DNA of 17,684 bases from Candidatus Vogelbacteria bacterium (GCA_016201425.1 JACQCW010000101.1:1-17684); one strand, 5' to 3'; positions 6,056-12,269 are shown, numbered from the stretch's first letter. The notes: a model not told the origin generated them from the letters alone. Numbers and translations: made by a program.

Positions 6056-6973
6056 CTACATCAAGATCGCGCCGGAGTGCTGCCAGTAGTAACGATGATC
6101 GCCATTGGGGAAGAAGATCAGGTTCCTGAGCTCCTTATTTTCGGGCTGCACCGTAAGACACTGATTTAGGCAGACGTTCTGTCCCTCAACATCAAATACC
6201 TTGGCGCCGTGGGGCAGTGTTAGAATATGCGTGCCATTCGTCTCGAAGTAACCTCTGATTTCAGCAAGGTCCTCTGGATCAATATGATTATCCCTTGTCC
6301 AGAGCCAGGCCTCCTTCTCGAGATCGTTATCATCCGAGAAGTCTTCGGGCTTATTGACTGGAGTCAACGTCATCTGCTCAATCTTATTTTCCTTGGCAAA
6401 GGTGATCATCTGTTTGACTCGGTTCAATGATCCGATGCGGTCCTTGGTCATGATGCAGGTCAAACGAACCGTAAAACCGTATCCATGAAGAAGCTTAAAG
6501 AGAGCAGGAAGATCAATATATTCCTTCTTGTACGGAAGGTAGATCTTGCGATTCTCTTCGGGATTGAAGTGCACAACCGAAATCGCAATCGTCTGCAGTC
6601 CCAAGTCATACCACTCCTTAAGGTAAGGAGCGTACTTCTCGGGATTCTCGGCAATCGCAATACCATTCGTCTGAAGCTCGATATAAGGAAATTCGAAGAA
6701 TCCACCAAACATTCCTTTTAGAGCTTTAAGGTACTCCGTAATCTCATTAGCGCCTGAACCGATAGTCGGCTCACCTTTACCCGTGAACATCACAGTCTTA
6801 CAGCGTCCCTGGAATGCAGCCATACAAACCTTACGAAATGACCGCCAATCGATTGACTGTGGCTTAAGTTCAACACCATTTGGTGCAGTCATCTTAGACA
6901 CACAAAACGGACAACGCGCATTGCACGCAGCCGTGCCAGTGACAATACTCAGTGTCTCGATATTCTCTGCCAT
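6056..6973 (-). CDS. radical SAM enzyme of unknown specificity
   Basis: The 305-residue protein has the radical SAM cluster motif CNARCPFC (Cys17, Cys21, Cys24) binding a 4Fe-4S cluster. FTGKGEPT (63-70) corresponds to the SAM-binding GGEP motif, and ELQTNG lies near residue 101, as in MoaA/NifB-like members. A C-terminal CLNQC (Cys268, Cys272) near an HRYYWQHSG tail could hold an auxiliary metal site, but a full SPASM Cys set is not visible. The substrate is unknown. ATG 6973 is preferred over ATG 6979 because AAGGAG (6985-6980) is 6 nt from the former and abuts the latter. It is the first gene of a three-gene operon with two unknown small proteins, under a strong promoter at 7087-7059. Confidence 0.85.
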   Translation of the reverse strand: MAENIETLSIVTGTAACNARCPFCVSKMTAPNGVELKPQSIDWRSFRKVCMAAFQGRCKTVMFTGKGEPTIGSGANEITEYLKALKGMFGGFFEFPYIELQTNGIAIAENPEKYAPYLKEWYDLGLQTIAISVVHFNPEENRKIYLPYKKEYIDLPALFKLLHGYGFTVRLTCIMTKDRIGSLNRVKQMITFAKENKIEQMTLTPVNKPEDFSDDNDLEKEAWLWTRDNHIDPEDLAEIRGYFETNGTHILTLPHGAKVFDVEGQNVCLNQCLTVQPENKELRNLIFFPNGDHRYYWQHSGAILM

Positions 6974-6979
6974 AACCAT

Positions 6980-7004
6980 CTCCTTGCATCCCGCACTACG
7001 GGAT
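6980..7004 (-). promoter_or_regulatory. hairpin plus SD deciding the radical SAM start
   Basis: On the minus strand ATCCCG (7004-6999) pairs with CGGGAT (6993-6988) around a 5-nt loop. Two bases after this stem comes AAGGAG (6985-6980), 6 nt before ATG 6973. The SD position excludes the upstream ATG at 6979. Confidence 0.6.
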
Positions 7005-7058
7005 TACTTGTAGAGTTACTCTGTTCTGTCTGTTTCAACGAACAATTGTTTCACGCAT

Positions 7059-7087
7059 AGACTACCACACTGTATGTGGTAAGTCAA
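7059..7087 (-). promoter_or_regulatory. promoter of the radical SAM operon with operator-like palindrome
   Basis: On the minus strand TTGACT (7087-7082) and TAGTCT (7064-7059) are spaced by 17 nt, with TG one base before the -10. The spacer is a palindrome: TACCACA and TGTGGTA around 5 nt (7063-7081). The 5' leader is about 80 nt. The spacer position suits a repressor site, which is inference. Confidence 0.75.
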
Positions 7088-7105
7088 GATGTTTATAACT
7101 ACCAC

Positions 7106-7133
7106 TTGTGCAACTACTTAGTAGTGCTAAAAT
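7106..7133 (+). promoter_or_regulatory. plus-strand promoter upstream of the pyrE leader
   Basis: TTGTGC (7106-7111), a 16-nt spacer and TAAAAT (7128-7133) preceded by TGC form an extended -10 promoter with a start near 7140. It is needed to explain the plus-strand terminator at 7184-7205, because every gene between 5164 and 7087 is on the other strand. Confidence 0.5.
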
Positions 7134-7183
7134 TTAGACGTGAAATTGAGAGATGCAGATCAAAAAAATATTTTCGTGTGAAA

Positions 7184-7208
7184 CCGCCGTTGGCGGATTT
7201 TTTTTAAT
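7184..7208 (+). terminator. intrinsic terminator in the pyrE leader (attenuator or sRNA end)
   Basis: CCGCC (7184-7188) and GGCGG (7192-7196) form a short GC stem with a GTT loop, followed by A and then eight T (7198-7205). From the proposed start near 7140 this gives a terminated RNA of about 65 nt. Read-through would continue to pyrE at 7381. Confidence 0.7.
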
Positions 7209-7210
7209 TT

Positions 7211-7380
7211 TTTTGATAGCGAAAGTGATTTGGTTCTTAGAAGACCCTTTCGGAGCCGAGCCAGCATGGTTCTCGATTAACAGATCGAGATGGCGAGGCG
7301 AGAAGAGCAGAGCCGAGCCCGCAGGGGCGAGCTAATGCGCGGTCTGAGAAGGACTAAATCGCTGAAGCTAAACAAAGCAA
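7211..7380 (+). other. non-coding leader between terminator and pyrE, partly structured
   Basis: These 170 nt hold no supported gene. They contain a perfect 7-bp hairpin TCTCGAT/ATCGAGA (7271-7290), two copies of GAGCCGAGCC (7253-7262 and 7310-7319), a GCCC/GGGC stem (7317-7328), and a purine-rich GCGAGGCGAGAAG run (7293-7305). The open frame 7153-7335 that crosses it is composed of the T-tract and this low-complexity DNA. No tRNA, tmRNA, RNase P or SRP RNA signature was recognised. Confidence 0.45.
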
Positions 7381-8058
7381 ATGACCACCAAAACAATTTA
7401 TTTAGCACAAACACTCCTGGAGATCGGCGCTATTAAATTTGGAACTTTCAAATTAAAGGTGCACGAGACCGACCCGACACTGCCACTCTCACCAATCTAT
7501 ATCGACCTTCGAATCATTCGCTCACACCCAGATGTACTGCGCTTCGCAGTACAGTGCATGATCGAAAAGATTAAATTAGAGAAATTAAAATACGATCTGA
7601 TCGCAGACTTACCTACGGCCGGCACGCCGATTGCGACTCTTATTATGGACAGAACTAACACCCCAATGATCACACCAAAAAAGGAATTGAAAACCCATGG
7701 CATAGCCGCAAAAGTAGAAGGGGTGTATAAAGCTGGCAACAGAGTACTTATGATTGATGATTTAGCAACCAAGGCAGACACTAAAATTGAAGCTGCTAAA
7801 ACTTTACGCGAGGCAGGACTACATGTAACCGACGCAGTGGTAATCGTCGATCGCAAACAGGGAGCAGGAAAGCATCTTGCGCCTCACGGCATACGCATGC
7901 ACTCAATACTTAATTTGCCAGAGATGTTGTCTTACTATCGCGATCACCAACTGATTCCTAACGAAAAGTTCCGCGAGGTTCAAAAATATTTGTCACTCAA
8001 TTTATTATCATTATTAATTTTTATTCCCCATATGTGGGGAATTTTTTTTAGAAGCTAA
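7381..8058 (+). CDS. pyrE: orotate phosphoribosyltransferase
   Basis: This enzyme joins orotate to PRPP to make OMP, feeding PyrF encoded about 2.2 kb upstream. The 225-residue protein has the PRPP loop VLMIDDLATKADT (122-134, with the Asp126-Asp127 pair), TPKKELKTHG (98-107) matching the RKxxKxxG loop, and VVIVDRKQGA (153-162). The family core ends near residue 204. The last 20 residues (hydrophobic LSLLIFIPHMWGIFF) are encoded by DNA that forms the intrinsic terminator, so the normal stop may have been lost. ATG 7381 is the earliest start, because an in-frame TAA lies at 7369. There is no good SD, although AGAAGGA lies at 7347-7353, about 27 nt away. The leader carries an upstream terminator. 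Confidence 0.9.
   Translation: MTTKTIYLAQTLLEIGAIKFGTFKLKVHETDPTLPLSPIYIDLRIIRSHPDVLRFAVQCMIEKIKLEKLKYDLIADLPTAGTPIATLIMDRTNTPMITPKKELKTHGIAAKVEGVYKAGNRVLMIDDLATKADTKIEAAKTLREAGLHVTDAVVIVDRKQGAGKHLAPHGIRMHSILNLPEMLSYYRDHQLIPNEKFREVQKYLSLNLLSLLIFIPHMWGIFFRS
8023..8049 (+). terminator. intrinsic terminator inside the pyrE 3' end
   Basis: ATTCCCCA (8023-8030) and TGGGGAAT (8035-8042) form a perfect 8-bp stem with a 4-nt loop, followed by T7. It lies 9 nt before the pyrE stop codon and 19 nt before the next gene. Confidence 0.9.
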
Positions 8059-8061
8059 TTT
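8056..8061 (+). promoter_or_regulatory. -10 box placed for leaderless expression (AsnRS-like gene)
   Basis: TAATTT overlaps the pyrE TAA stop and ends 6 nt before ATG 8068. No SD precedes the ATG. The preceding terminator implies that this gene needs its own promoter. No -35 was recognised. Confidence 0.4.
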
Positions 8062-8067
8062 AATACA

Positions 8068-9123
8068 ATGCACAAAACAAAATACAAAGCACCATTCCAC
8101 GTTTCAATCAAGAACAAAAAAGATTGGCACGATAACACAAAGCTGGTGGATGAGATTTTTAGGATTGGTAGAGGTTACCTTGAGAATCAAGGCTTCACTG
8201 AAGTGGTAACACCCCACATTGTACGCGCTTCTGGAGCCTGCGAAAACATCGACACTCTATTTGAGGTTAGCGTTGAAAAAAATCATGATTGGTTCGATGG
8301 GAAGAAGGGCTACTTGGCACAAACTGGACAACTTTATCTTGAGAGTTTGGTACCAGAACTCGGTAAAGTATATTGCAGTGGGCCAAGTTTCAGAGCGGAA
8401 CCAGAATCCGACCACAGACACTTGGCTGAATTCTACATGGTCGAAATCGAGTTTGCCGGCACATTCGATAAACTGCTCAACTACATCGAAGGATTCCTCT
8501 CAAACATCGCTCATTCTGTTGCTGATTATCCAGAACCAGAGTTTTTGGGACTTTCCGAGGACGACGTCGAACGACTAAAGTCATACCCACGCAAGTTTGA
8601 TCGTATTACTTATGATGAAGCGATCAAAGAACTCGCCGAGCTGGAAGAGGATATAAAGTGGGGAGATGACATCTCGAGCAAACGCGAACAGATGCTGGTA
8701 GTGGAACACGGAAACAATCCGATTCTTATAACCAGATACCCAGACCCGATGCACAATCACGGCAAAGAGATCGAGGTTGAAAAATTTTTCAACATGCTGC
8801 CTGACAAACAAAACAAGGGAAGGGTACTTTCATCTGACTGCATCTTGCCCTTTGCCGGTGAGGCTGTTGGCTCGGCTGCGCGAGTCCACAAAGCCGATGA
8901 ACTTGAGAGACGACTCTTAAACTCGCGAATGTACAAGAGACTCCAAAACAAGGGTGGCGATATTGATGACTTTAACTGGTATTTATCAAGAATCAAAAAC
9001 GACGGAAGTGTTCCACATGCAGGCTGCGGCTTCGGGATGGCACGTATTATTCAATGGATTAAAGGTTCACCTTCTGTTTTGCACGGGGTGACATTTCCTC
9101 TAAATCGGGCCAATCTGATTTGA
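8068..9123 (+). CDS. AsnRS-like class II synthetase core without anticodon-binding domain
   Basis: The 351-residue protein matches the catalytic domain of asparaginyl-tRNA synthetase. Motif 1 is QGFTEVVTPHI (41-51). The AsnRS-type GYLAQTGQLYLE (81-92) is followed by motif 2 with FRAE (108-111) and RHLAEF (117-122). GxGxGxxR-like motif 3 is GCGFGMAR (319-326, Arg326). AsnRS is usually about 430-470 residues, with an N-terminal OB-fold of about 100 residues that reads the anticodon; here the catalytic core starts almost at once. Related stand-alone cores include archaeal asparagine synthetase derived from AsnRS/AspRS, so the product may make free Asn rather than Asn-tRNA. Genuine aminoacylation cannot be excluded. 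The stop TGA overlaps the -35 of the next promoter. Confidence 0.85.
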   Translation: MHKTKYKAPFHVSIKNKKDWHDNTKLVDEIFRIGRGYLENQGFTEVVTPHIVRASGACENIDTLFEVSVEKNHDWFDGKKGYLAQTGQLYLESLVPELGKVYCSGPSFRAEPESDHRHLAEFYMVEIEFAGTFDKLLNYIEGFLSNIAHSVADYPEPEFLGLSEDDVERLKSYPRKFDRITYDEAIKELAELEEDIKWGDDISSKREQMLVVEHGNNPILITRYPDPMHNHGKEIEVEKFFNMLPDKQNKGRVLSSDCILPFAGEAVGSAARVHKADELERRLLNSRMYKRLQNKGGDIDDFNWYLSRIKNDGSVPHAGCGFGMARIIQWIKGSPSVLHGVTFPLNRANLI

Positions 9124-9148
9124 CATAATTTGAAAGACCTGCTAGTAT
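9120..9148 (+). promoter_or_regulatory. consensus promoter of the 9325 gene
   Basis: TTGACA (9120-9125), a 17-nt spacer ending TGC, and TAGTAT (9143-9148) form an extended -10 promoter. The -35 overlaps the TGA stop of the AsnRS-like gene. The predicted start near 9155 gives a leader of about 170 nt. Confidence 0.8.
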
Positions 9149-9324
9149 CCGCTAGAAGCAAATTTGAACCTTGAGACGCCAATTTAGGAGGTTATTGGGC
9201 CAATTTTAACTGATTAGATTACAAAAACAGAAAACACCGTATTGATTGAACTTTTTTACGTTTGGAATCATTTGAATTGTATACGACAAGCCCTGATGAG
9301 AAATCGGGGTAGAAGGAGAACAAG
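9149..9324 (+). promoter_or_regulatory. long 5' leader of the 9325 gene
   Basis: The leader contains GCCAATTT twice (9178-9185 and about 9200-9207), an AGGAGG at 9187-9192 with no worthwhile reading frame after it, and a hairpin CCCTGAT (9291-9297)/ATCGGGG (9303-9309) with a 5-nt loop. That hairpin ends one base before the real SD AGAAGGAG (9311-9318). TTGAATTGTA (9272-9281) resembles the reverse complement of the leader motif CACAATTCAA. No known riboswitch was recognised. Confidence 0.4.
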
Positions 9325-9954
9325 ATGGCTCGCAAGATTTTTGTCTCAACTCTGGAGCGCACGGTTAAGGGCAAGAACGGGCAGTCGAAGAAGCGGACGA
9401 GCGAGGTCACTACGATCTCGTTTTACAAGGGACAGAAGTTGTACGTTCGCGGCATCGTCGGATCAACGGCCGAGAACGGAGATCTGGCTACGATTACCGA
9501 TCTGCCCGACAAGCATAGCTTGGTCGTCTTCAACGAGGACGTCCTGACCCGTGTCGAGGGCCTATCGGATAATCTCATGACCTGCACACACCTGCGTTTC
9601 GTCCGTGCTAATCGGCCGAAGCCGGAGCAAACTGCAACCACGACCAAGGCAGAGAGTGCCGAGGGCGAGACCAAGCGCAAGCCGCGCGTCTTCCACAGCC
9701 GCGTTACGCTCTTCGGACGACTGCTGGCTGCCTGTCTTCAGGCTAATCTCGAACCCGTCTCGGTTCCCGGCGGACTGCAGTACGCTCTGGCATTCTGCAA
9801 CGACGAGAATGGCGACGGCGGCGAGCAGATCATCGCTGCGCCTCCCAAGGGTATGAAGGTCGAACCGGAGGACGCCGGGGAAATCTGCACAGGATTCATC
9901 GTACCGAACTCTCAAGTCGATGAGCTACTGGCCGGACTTCCTCCTCGCGAGTAA
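9325..9954 (+). CDS. unknown two-part soluble protein
   Basis: The 209-residue protein is of no recognised family. Residues 1-95 are basic and strand-rich (RKIFVSTLERTVKG, TTISFYKGQKLYVRG, HSLVVFNEDVLTRVEG). Residues 96-122 are a low-complexity Thr/Ala/Glu/Lys linker. Residues 123-209 are more acidic, ending in Pro-rich AGLPPRE. There is no signal peptide or membrane helix. The GC-rich codon use (GAG, CGC, GTC) contrasts with the AT-rich AsnRS-like gene just upstream. A strong SD (AGAAGGAG) lies 6 nt before the ATG. The gene is monocistronic, bounded by its own promoter and terminator, which with the consensus promoter suggests high expression. Confidence 0.8.
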   Translation: MARKIFVSTLERTVKGKNGQSKKRTSEVTTISFYKGQKLYVRGIVGSTAENGDLATITDLPDKHSLVVFNEDVLTRVEGLSDNLMTCTHLRFVRANRPKPEQTATTTKAESAEGETKRKPRVFHSRVTLFGRLLAACLQANLEPVSVPGGLQYALAFCNDENGDGGEQIIAAPPKGMKVEPEDAGEICTGFIVPNSQVDELLAGLPPRE

Positions 9955-9962
9955 ATCGAACA

Positions 9963-9999
9963 CCCCCATCAACACAAGTTGGTGGGGGATTTTTATTTT
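9963..9999 (+). terminator. intrinsic terminator of the 9325 gene
   Basis: CCCCCATCAAC (9963-9973) and GTTGGTGGGGG (9978-9988) form an 11-bp stem with one G-T pair and a 4-nt loop, followed by ATTTTTATTTTT. Confidence 0.92.
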
Positions 10000-10002
10000 T
10001 CA

Positions 10003-10032
10003 TAAAAAAATGCCCTCCAAAATAAGGAGAGC
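10003..10032 (-). terminator. intrinsic terminator of the oxidoreductase gene
   Basis: On the minus strand GCTCTCC (10032-10026) pairs with GGAGGGC (10018-10012), including one G-T pair, with a 7-nt loop, followed by ATTTTTTTATG. It sits tail to tail with the plus-strand terminator. Confidence 0.8.
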
Positions 10033-10040
10033 AATCGCAA

Positions 10041-11060
10041 CTATAAATGAAAATTCAACAATTCGGACTTTTCTGCCAAAAGATTAGCGGAGGAGTTGTT
10101 GTAAGCCAGATCGCAAGTATCAAGATAATTCGTGGCCGTCTTCTGAATCGCTCCGGCAAAGTTTTTCATAATTCCCTCGAAGGGAACATGAACTTCGTGG
10201 TTCGATACATGAATGGTTGAGGAACCAACGTGATCGAAATTTGTCTCTTCAATACGAGAATTAACTCTACCGTTCATAAGAGTAGACAAGACGAGAACTC
10301 GACCCTTATCAAAAACTAGCTCGAGTTCGTTTCGATACACCTTCGTATCAAGCTTTCGGTAGCCAGCGAAACTAATCGACGGCCCATCCTTTTCGAGTCG
10401 ATATCCCGTAACGCTGTATCGATCGAAGCTATCAAAATTCTTTCGGAGAGTAACCGTTCCATGACCAATTAAGTAATTTACCAAATCGATCTCATGGTTC
10501 ATATGATCAAGAAGCAGACTATCCGTCTCTCTCCAACCACCCTTCGGCGGAACGTGGTAGAAAAAGCGGAAAACGATCTCACGCAAAGCCCCAAACTTCG
10601 TCTTGTACTCCTCAAGCCGACGCTTAACTTCAATATAAGGCGGTTCAAACCGTCGCGGATGACAGCTCGTAAGTACCAGTCTCTGCTCCTTGGCAAGGTT
10701 CATAAGCTCTACTGCTTTAAGAGTTTCGGCCGTTCCATTCCAGATCGGCTTCTCGCAAAGAATATGCTTTTTTGCTTTTATCGCACCTTCCAAATAGAGC
10801 AGGTGAGAGTCCGGGGGTGTGGCAATTAGCACCGCGTCAATATCGCTACTAGTAAGTAGATCTTCAGCACTTTTAGCAGCGCGAAGATTCTTGTGTCCCC
10901 AATTTTTACCATCTGAGACAATCTTATCAATCGCTGGTCGATTAATATCATAAAGCGCTGTGACCTCAAAAAGACTCGGCTCTGCAAAAGCTACCGTAAT
11001 ATGACTCTGCATAGCGTGCTTGCCTGTGCCGATAACGCCAAGCTTGATAGGAGTCGTCAT
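10041..11060 (-). CDS. Gfo/Idh/MocA-family oxidoreductase
   Basis: The 339-residue protein has the N-terminal Rossmann NAD(P)-binding motif GVIGTGKHA (8-16), the ATPPDSH segment (80-86), and the family's CEKPIW (102-107) with the substrate/cofactor Lys. A candidate catalytic HMNHEID lies near residue 185, matching the usual DxxxH/HxxD pattern. The rest is the alpha/beta C-terminal domain. Members oxidise or reduce sugars, inositols and nucleotide-sugar derivatives; no neighbour here points to the substrate. No signal peptide is present, so it is cytoplasmic. AGGAAAGGTGG (11078-11068) lies about 7 nt before the ATG as an SD-like sequence. It is a single-gene unit, divergent from the membrane-protein/pilin operon, with its own terminator. 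Confidence 0.9.
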   Translation of the reverse strand: MTTPIKLGVIGTGKHAMQSHITVAFAEPSLFEVTALYDINRPAIDKIVSDGKNWGHKNLRAAKSAEDLLTSSDIDAVLIATPPDSHLLYLEGAIKAKKHILCEKPIWNGTAETLKAVELMNLAKEQRLVLTSCHPRRFEPPYIEVKRRLEEYKTKFGALREIVFRFFYHVPPKGGWRETDSLLLDHMNHEIDLVNYLIGHGTVTLRKNFDSFDRYSVTGYRLEKDGPSISFAGYRKLDTKVYRNELELVFDKGRVLVLSTLMNGRVNSRIEETNFDHVGSSTIHVSNHEVHVPFEGIMKNFAGAIQKTATNYLDTCDLAYNNSSANLLAEKSELLNFHL

Positions 11061-11131
11061 TTTTCGACCACCTTTCCTGGACCTTAGCCAGAATTTTCTA
11101 AATCATTGTGTCAAAGAACAATCAGGACCAA

Positions 11132-11160
11132 TTTATACTATAAATTGCCGATAATAGCAA
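11132..11160 (-). promoter_or_regulatory. probable promoter of the oxidoreductase gene
   Basis: On the minus strand TTGCTA (11160-11155), 17 nt and TATAAA (11137-11132, overlapping TAGTAT) form a good match. A second TTGACA (11114-11109) lies downstream without a clear -10. The promoter lies back to back with the plus-strand promoter at 11188. Confidence 0.5.
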
Positions 11161-11187
11161 CTATAGGCAGGCCTCTCATAAAAATCT

Positions 11188-11216
11188 TTGACACCTAGTA
11201 GTATATGTGCTAGTCT
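11188..11216 (+). promoter_or_regulatory. consensus promoter of the membrane-protein/pilin operon
   Basis: TTGACA (11188-11193), 17 nt ending TGC, and TAGTCT (11211-11216) form an extended -10 promoter of the same design as those at 9120 and 12270. Confidence 0.82.
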
Positions 11217-11228
11217 TTCGCTAAATCG

Positions 11229-11245
11229 AGCTCTTCACAATTCAA
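11229..11245 (+). promoter_or_regulatory. shared 5' leader element, copy 1
   Basis: AGCTCTTCACAATTCAA starts 13 nt after the -10 box, i.e. within about 6 nt of the expected mRNA 5' end. An identical 17-mer lies at 12312-12328 at nearly the same distance from its promoter. Seven of about ten bases just upstream also agree (TC.GC.AAA pattern). Confidence 0.7.
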
Positions 11246-11255
11246 CAACGGTAAC

Positions 11256-11293
11256 TCGGGCTGTAGAACTACGGCCTGAAAAAAGGAGAGGAG
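11256..11293 (+). promoter_or_regulatory. hairpin followed by SD of the 11303 gene
   Basis: TCGGGCTGTA (11256-11265) pairs with TACGGCCTGA (11270-11279) over ten bases (two G-T pairs) around a GAAC loop. It is followed at once by AAAAAGGAGAGGAG, which contains two SD cores. GAGGAG is 9 nt before the ATG. Confidence 0.55.
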
Positions 11294-11302
11294 AATAGAA
11301 TT

Positions 11303-11788
11303 ATGTTTGGACTCGTCATAGCGACGTTTTGGGCTCTGTATGCACATTCCATCAGCGGTTTGCCGAGTGGTGTAATCCTGATCAAGGCATCGACTGGCTT
11401 GTTCTACTGGTATGCTCTCTGGGCAGTTCTTGGAGGACTTTTCACTACAGTGGTATCCTTTTTGCTCCCACTCTTCGGTGGCATCATCGCAGGATGTGCT
11501 GCAATTAAGGCCAAGTGTGGCTGGCAAGGCGCACTTGTTGCAGCTGGCAGTGGTGGCTTCCTTGGATCGCTTGGTGGTCTTTACCTGGTCATCTCCCTCT
11601 TCATCAGCGCATCGCTCAAGGTGGGCGGCACATTCCTGATGTCCACGTCGGTTGTCAACGCAATGAGCGCAACGCCGGCTTGGGACGATACGCGCATGCT
11701 GATCGGCGCTATCATGCTTCTTCTTGGACTCGTGTTCTCTCGCTCTTCGTCCTCGTCGAGCAGTTCGAGCAACAAGAATAATAGCTAA
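11303..11788 (+). CDS. unknown membrane protein with poly-Ser tail
   Basis: The 161-residue protein is strongly hydrophobic and unrecognised. Probable membrane segments are near 1-15, 33-66 (long enough for a hairpin of two passes), 75-105 and 131-146. Gly-rich stretches (GGIIAGCAA; GSGGFLGSLGGLY) suggest close helix packing. It ends in nine consecutive Ser (148-156) followed by NKNNS, a low-complexity tail likely exposed outside the bilayer. No homologous family can be named. It is the first gene of a unit with a pilin-like protein 42 nt downstream. The strong promoter, hairpin and SD suggest high expression. Poly-Ser encoded by mixed TCG/AGC/TCC codons is not a simple DNA slippage run. Confidence 0.8.
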   Translation: MFGLVIATFWALYAHSISGLPSGVILIKASTGLFYWYALWAVLGGLFTTVVSFLLPLFGGIIAGCAAIKAKCGWQGALVAAGSGGFLGSLGGLYLVISLFISASLKVGGTFLMSTSVVNAMSATPAWDDTRMLIGAIMLLLGLVFSRSSSSSSSSSNKNNS

Positions 11789-11830
11789 CATACCGAGAGA
11801 CTGTAACGACATAACAAAAGGAGAAAAGAA

Positions 11831-12187
11831 ATGAACGCAATCAGGAATCGGAAGGGTTTTACCGTCCTTGAACTTCTCATCGTCGTGGTGATCTTCACGG
11901 TCATCGCTATCTCAACTATCTGGCTGGTTGTGGTGCCCTTCATCGCAAAGGGTAACTGCTGGTTCACCCAAGAGGGGTTGATCCGAGAGATTCGCTTCAA
12001 CCACCCCGAGGCGGAGATAATCGTCAAGACCGAGACACACTTTACGGATCTGTCGACTATCACGGTTCAGAACAACGATGGCAGCAGAGACAAGTATACC
12101 CTCGACTCGGACATCCTATTCAACTATGATCTGAAGAAGGTCGAGAGAAGCGATAGTCTCGATAAGGCGACGCTAAAGAACAAGTAA
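11831..12187 (+). CDS. type IV pilin-like (class III signal) protein
   Basis: The 118-residue protein starts with a short basic leader MNAIRNRKG, then FTVLELLIVVVIFTVIAI. This is the prepilin-peptidase signal with cleavage expected between Gly9 and Phe10 and the conserved +5 Glu (Glu14). The hydrophobic helix spans 10-36. The soluble domain of about 80 residues is small and strand-rich (EAEIIVKTETHF, STITVQNNDG, DKYTLDSDILF), more like a minor pilin or pseudopilin than a major pilin. Only one Cys (Cys42) is present, so there is no disulphide loop. SD AAAAGGAGAA lies 6-7 nt before the ATG. It is co-transcribed with the membrane protein upstream and ends at a strong terminator. No assembly ATPase or PilD gene is in the window. 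Confidence 0.85.
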   Translation: MNAIRNRKGFTVLELLIVVVIFTVIAISTIWLVVVPFIAKGNCWFTQEGLIREIRFNHPEAEIIVKTETHFTDLSTITVQNNDGSRDKYTLDSDILFNYDLKKVERSDSLDKATLKNK

Positions 12188-12205
12188 GTAGTAACGAAAT
12201 CCCGC

Positions 12206-12237
12206 GGGGGAGCTCACATGAGCTCCCCTTTTTTTAT
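12206..12237 (+). terminator. intrinsic terminator of the pilin-like operon
   Basis: GGGGAGCTC (12207-12215) and GAGCTCCCC (12220-12228) form a perfect 9-bp stem with a 4-nt loop, followed by T7. Confidence 0.95.
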
Positions 12238-12269
12238 TTACAAAAATCTATTCGCTCCAGACAAAATAC

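Noticed and set aside
7153..7335. 60-residue open frame with a hydrophobic stretch
   Set aside because: It reads straight through the intrinsic terminator and the GC-rich low-complexity DNA; the hydrophobic part is just the T-tract. No SD.
11..7369. CGCTGAAGCT shared by 11-20 and 7360-7369
   Set aside because: A 10-mer with different flanks, the first copy inside a probable coding end; consistent with chance.
9196..9207. Four-codon leader peptide after AGGAGG in the 9325 leader
   Set aside because: Too short, TTG start, no link to attenuation structure.
11210..11812. 200-codon minus-strand frame opposite the membrane protein
   Set aside because: Composition (His/Cys/Arg-rich) is typical of an antisense shadow; the plus strand has a promoter, SD and hydrophobic protein.
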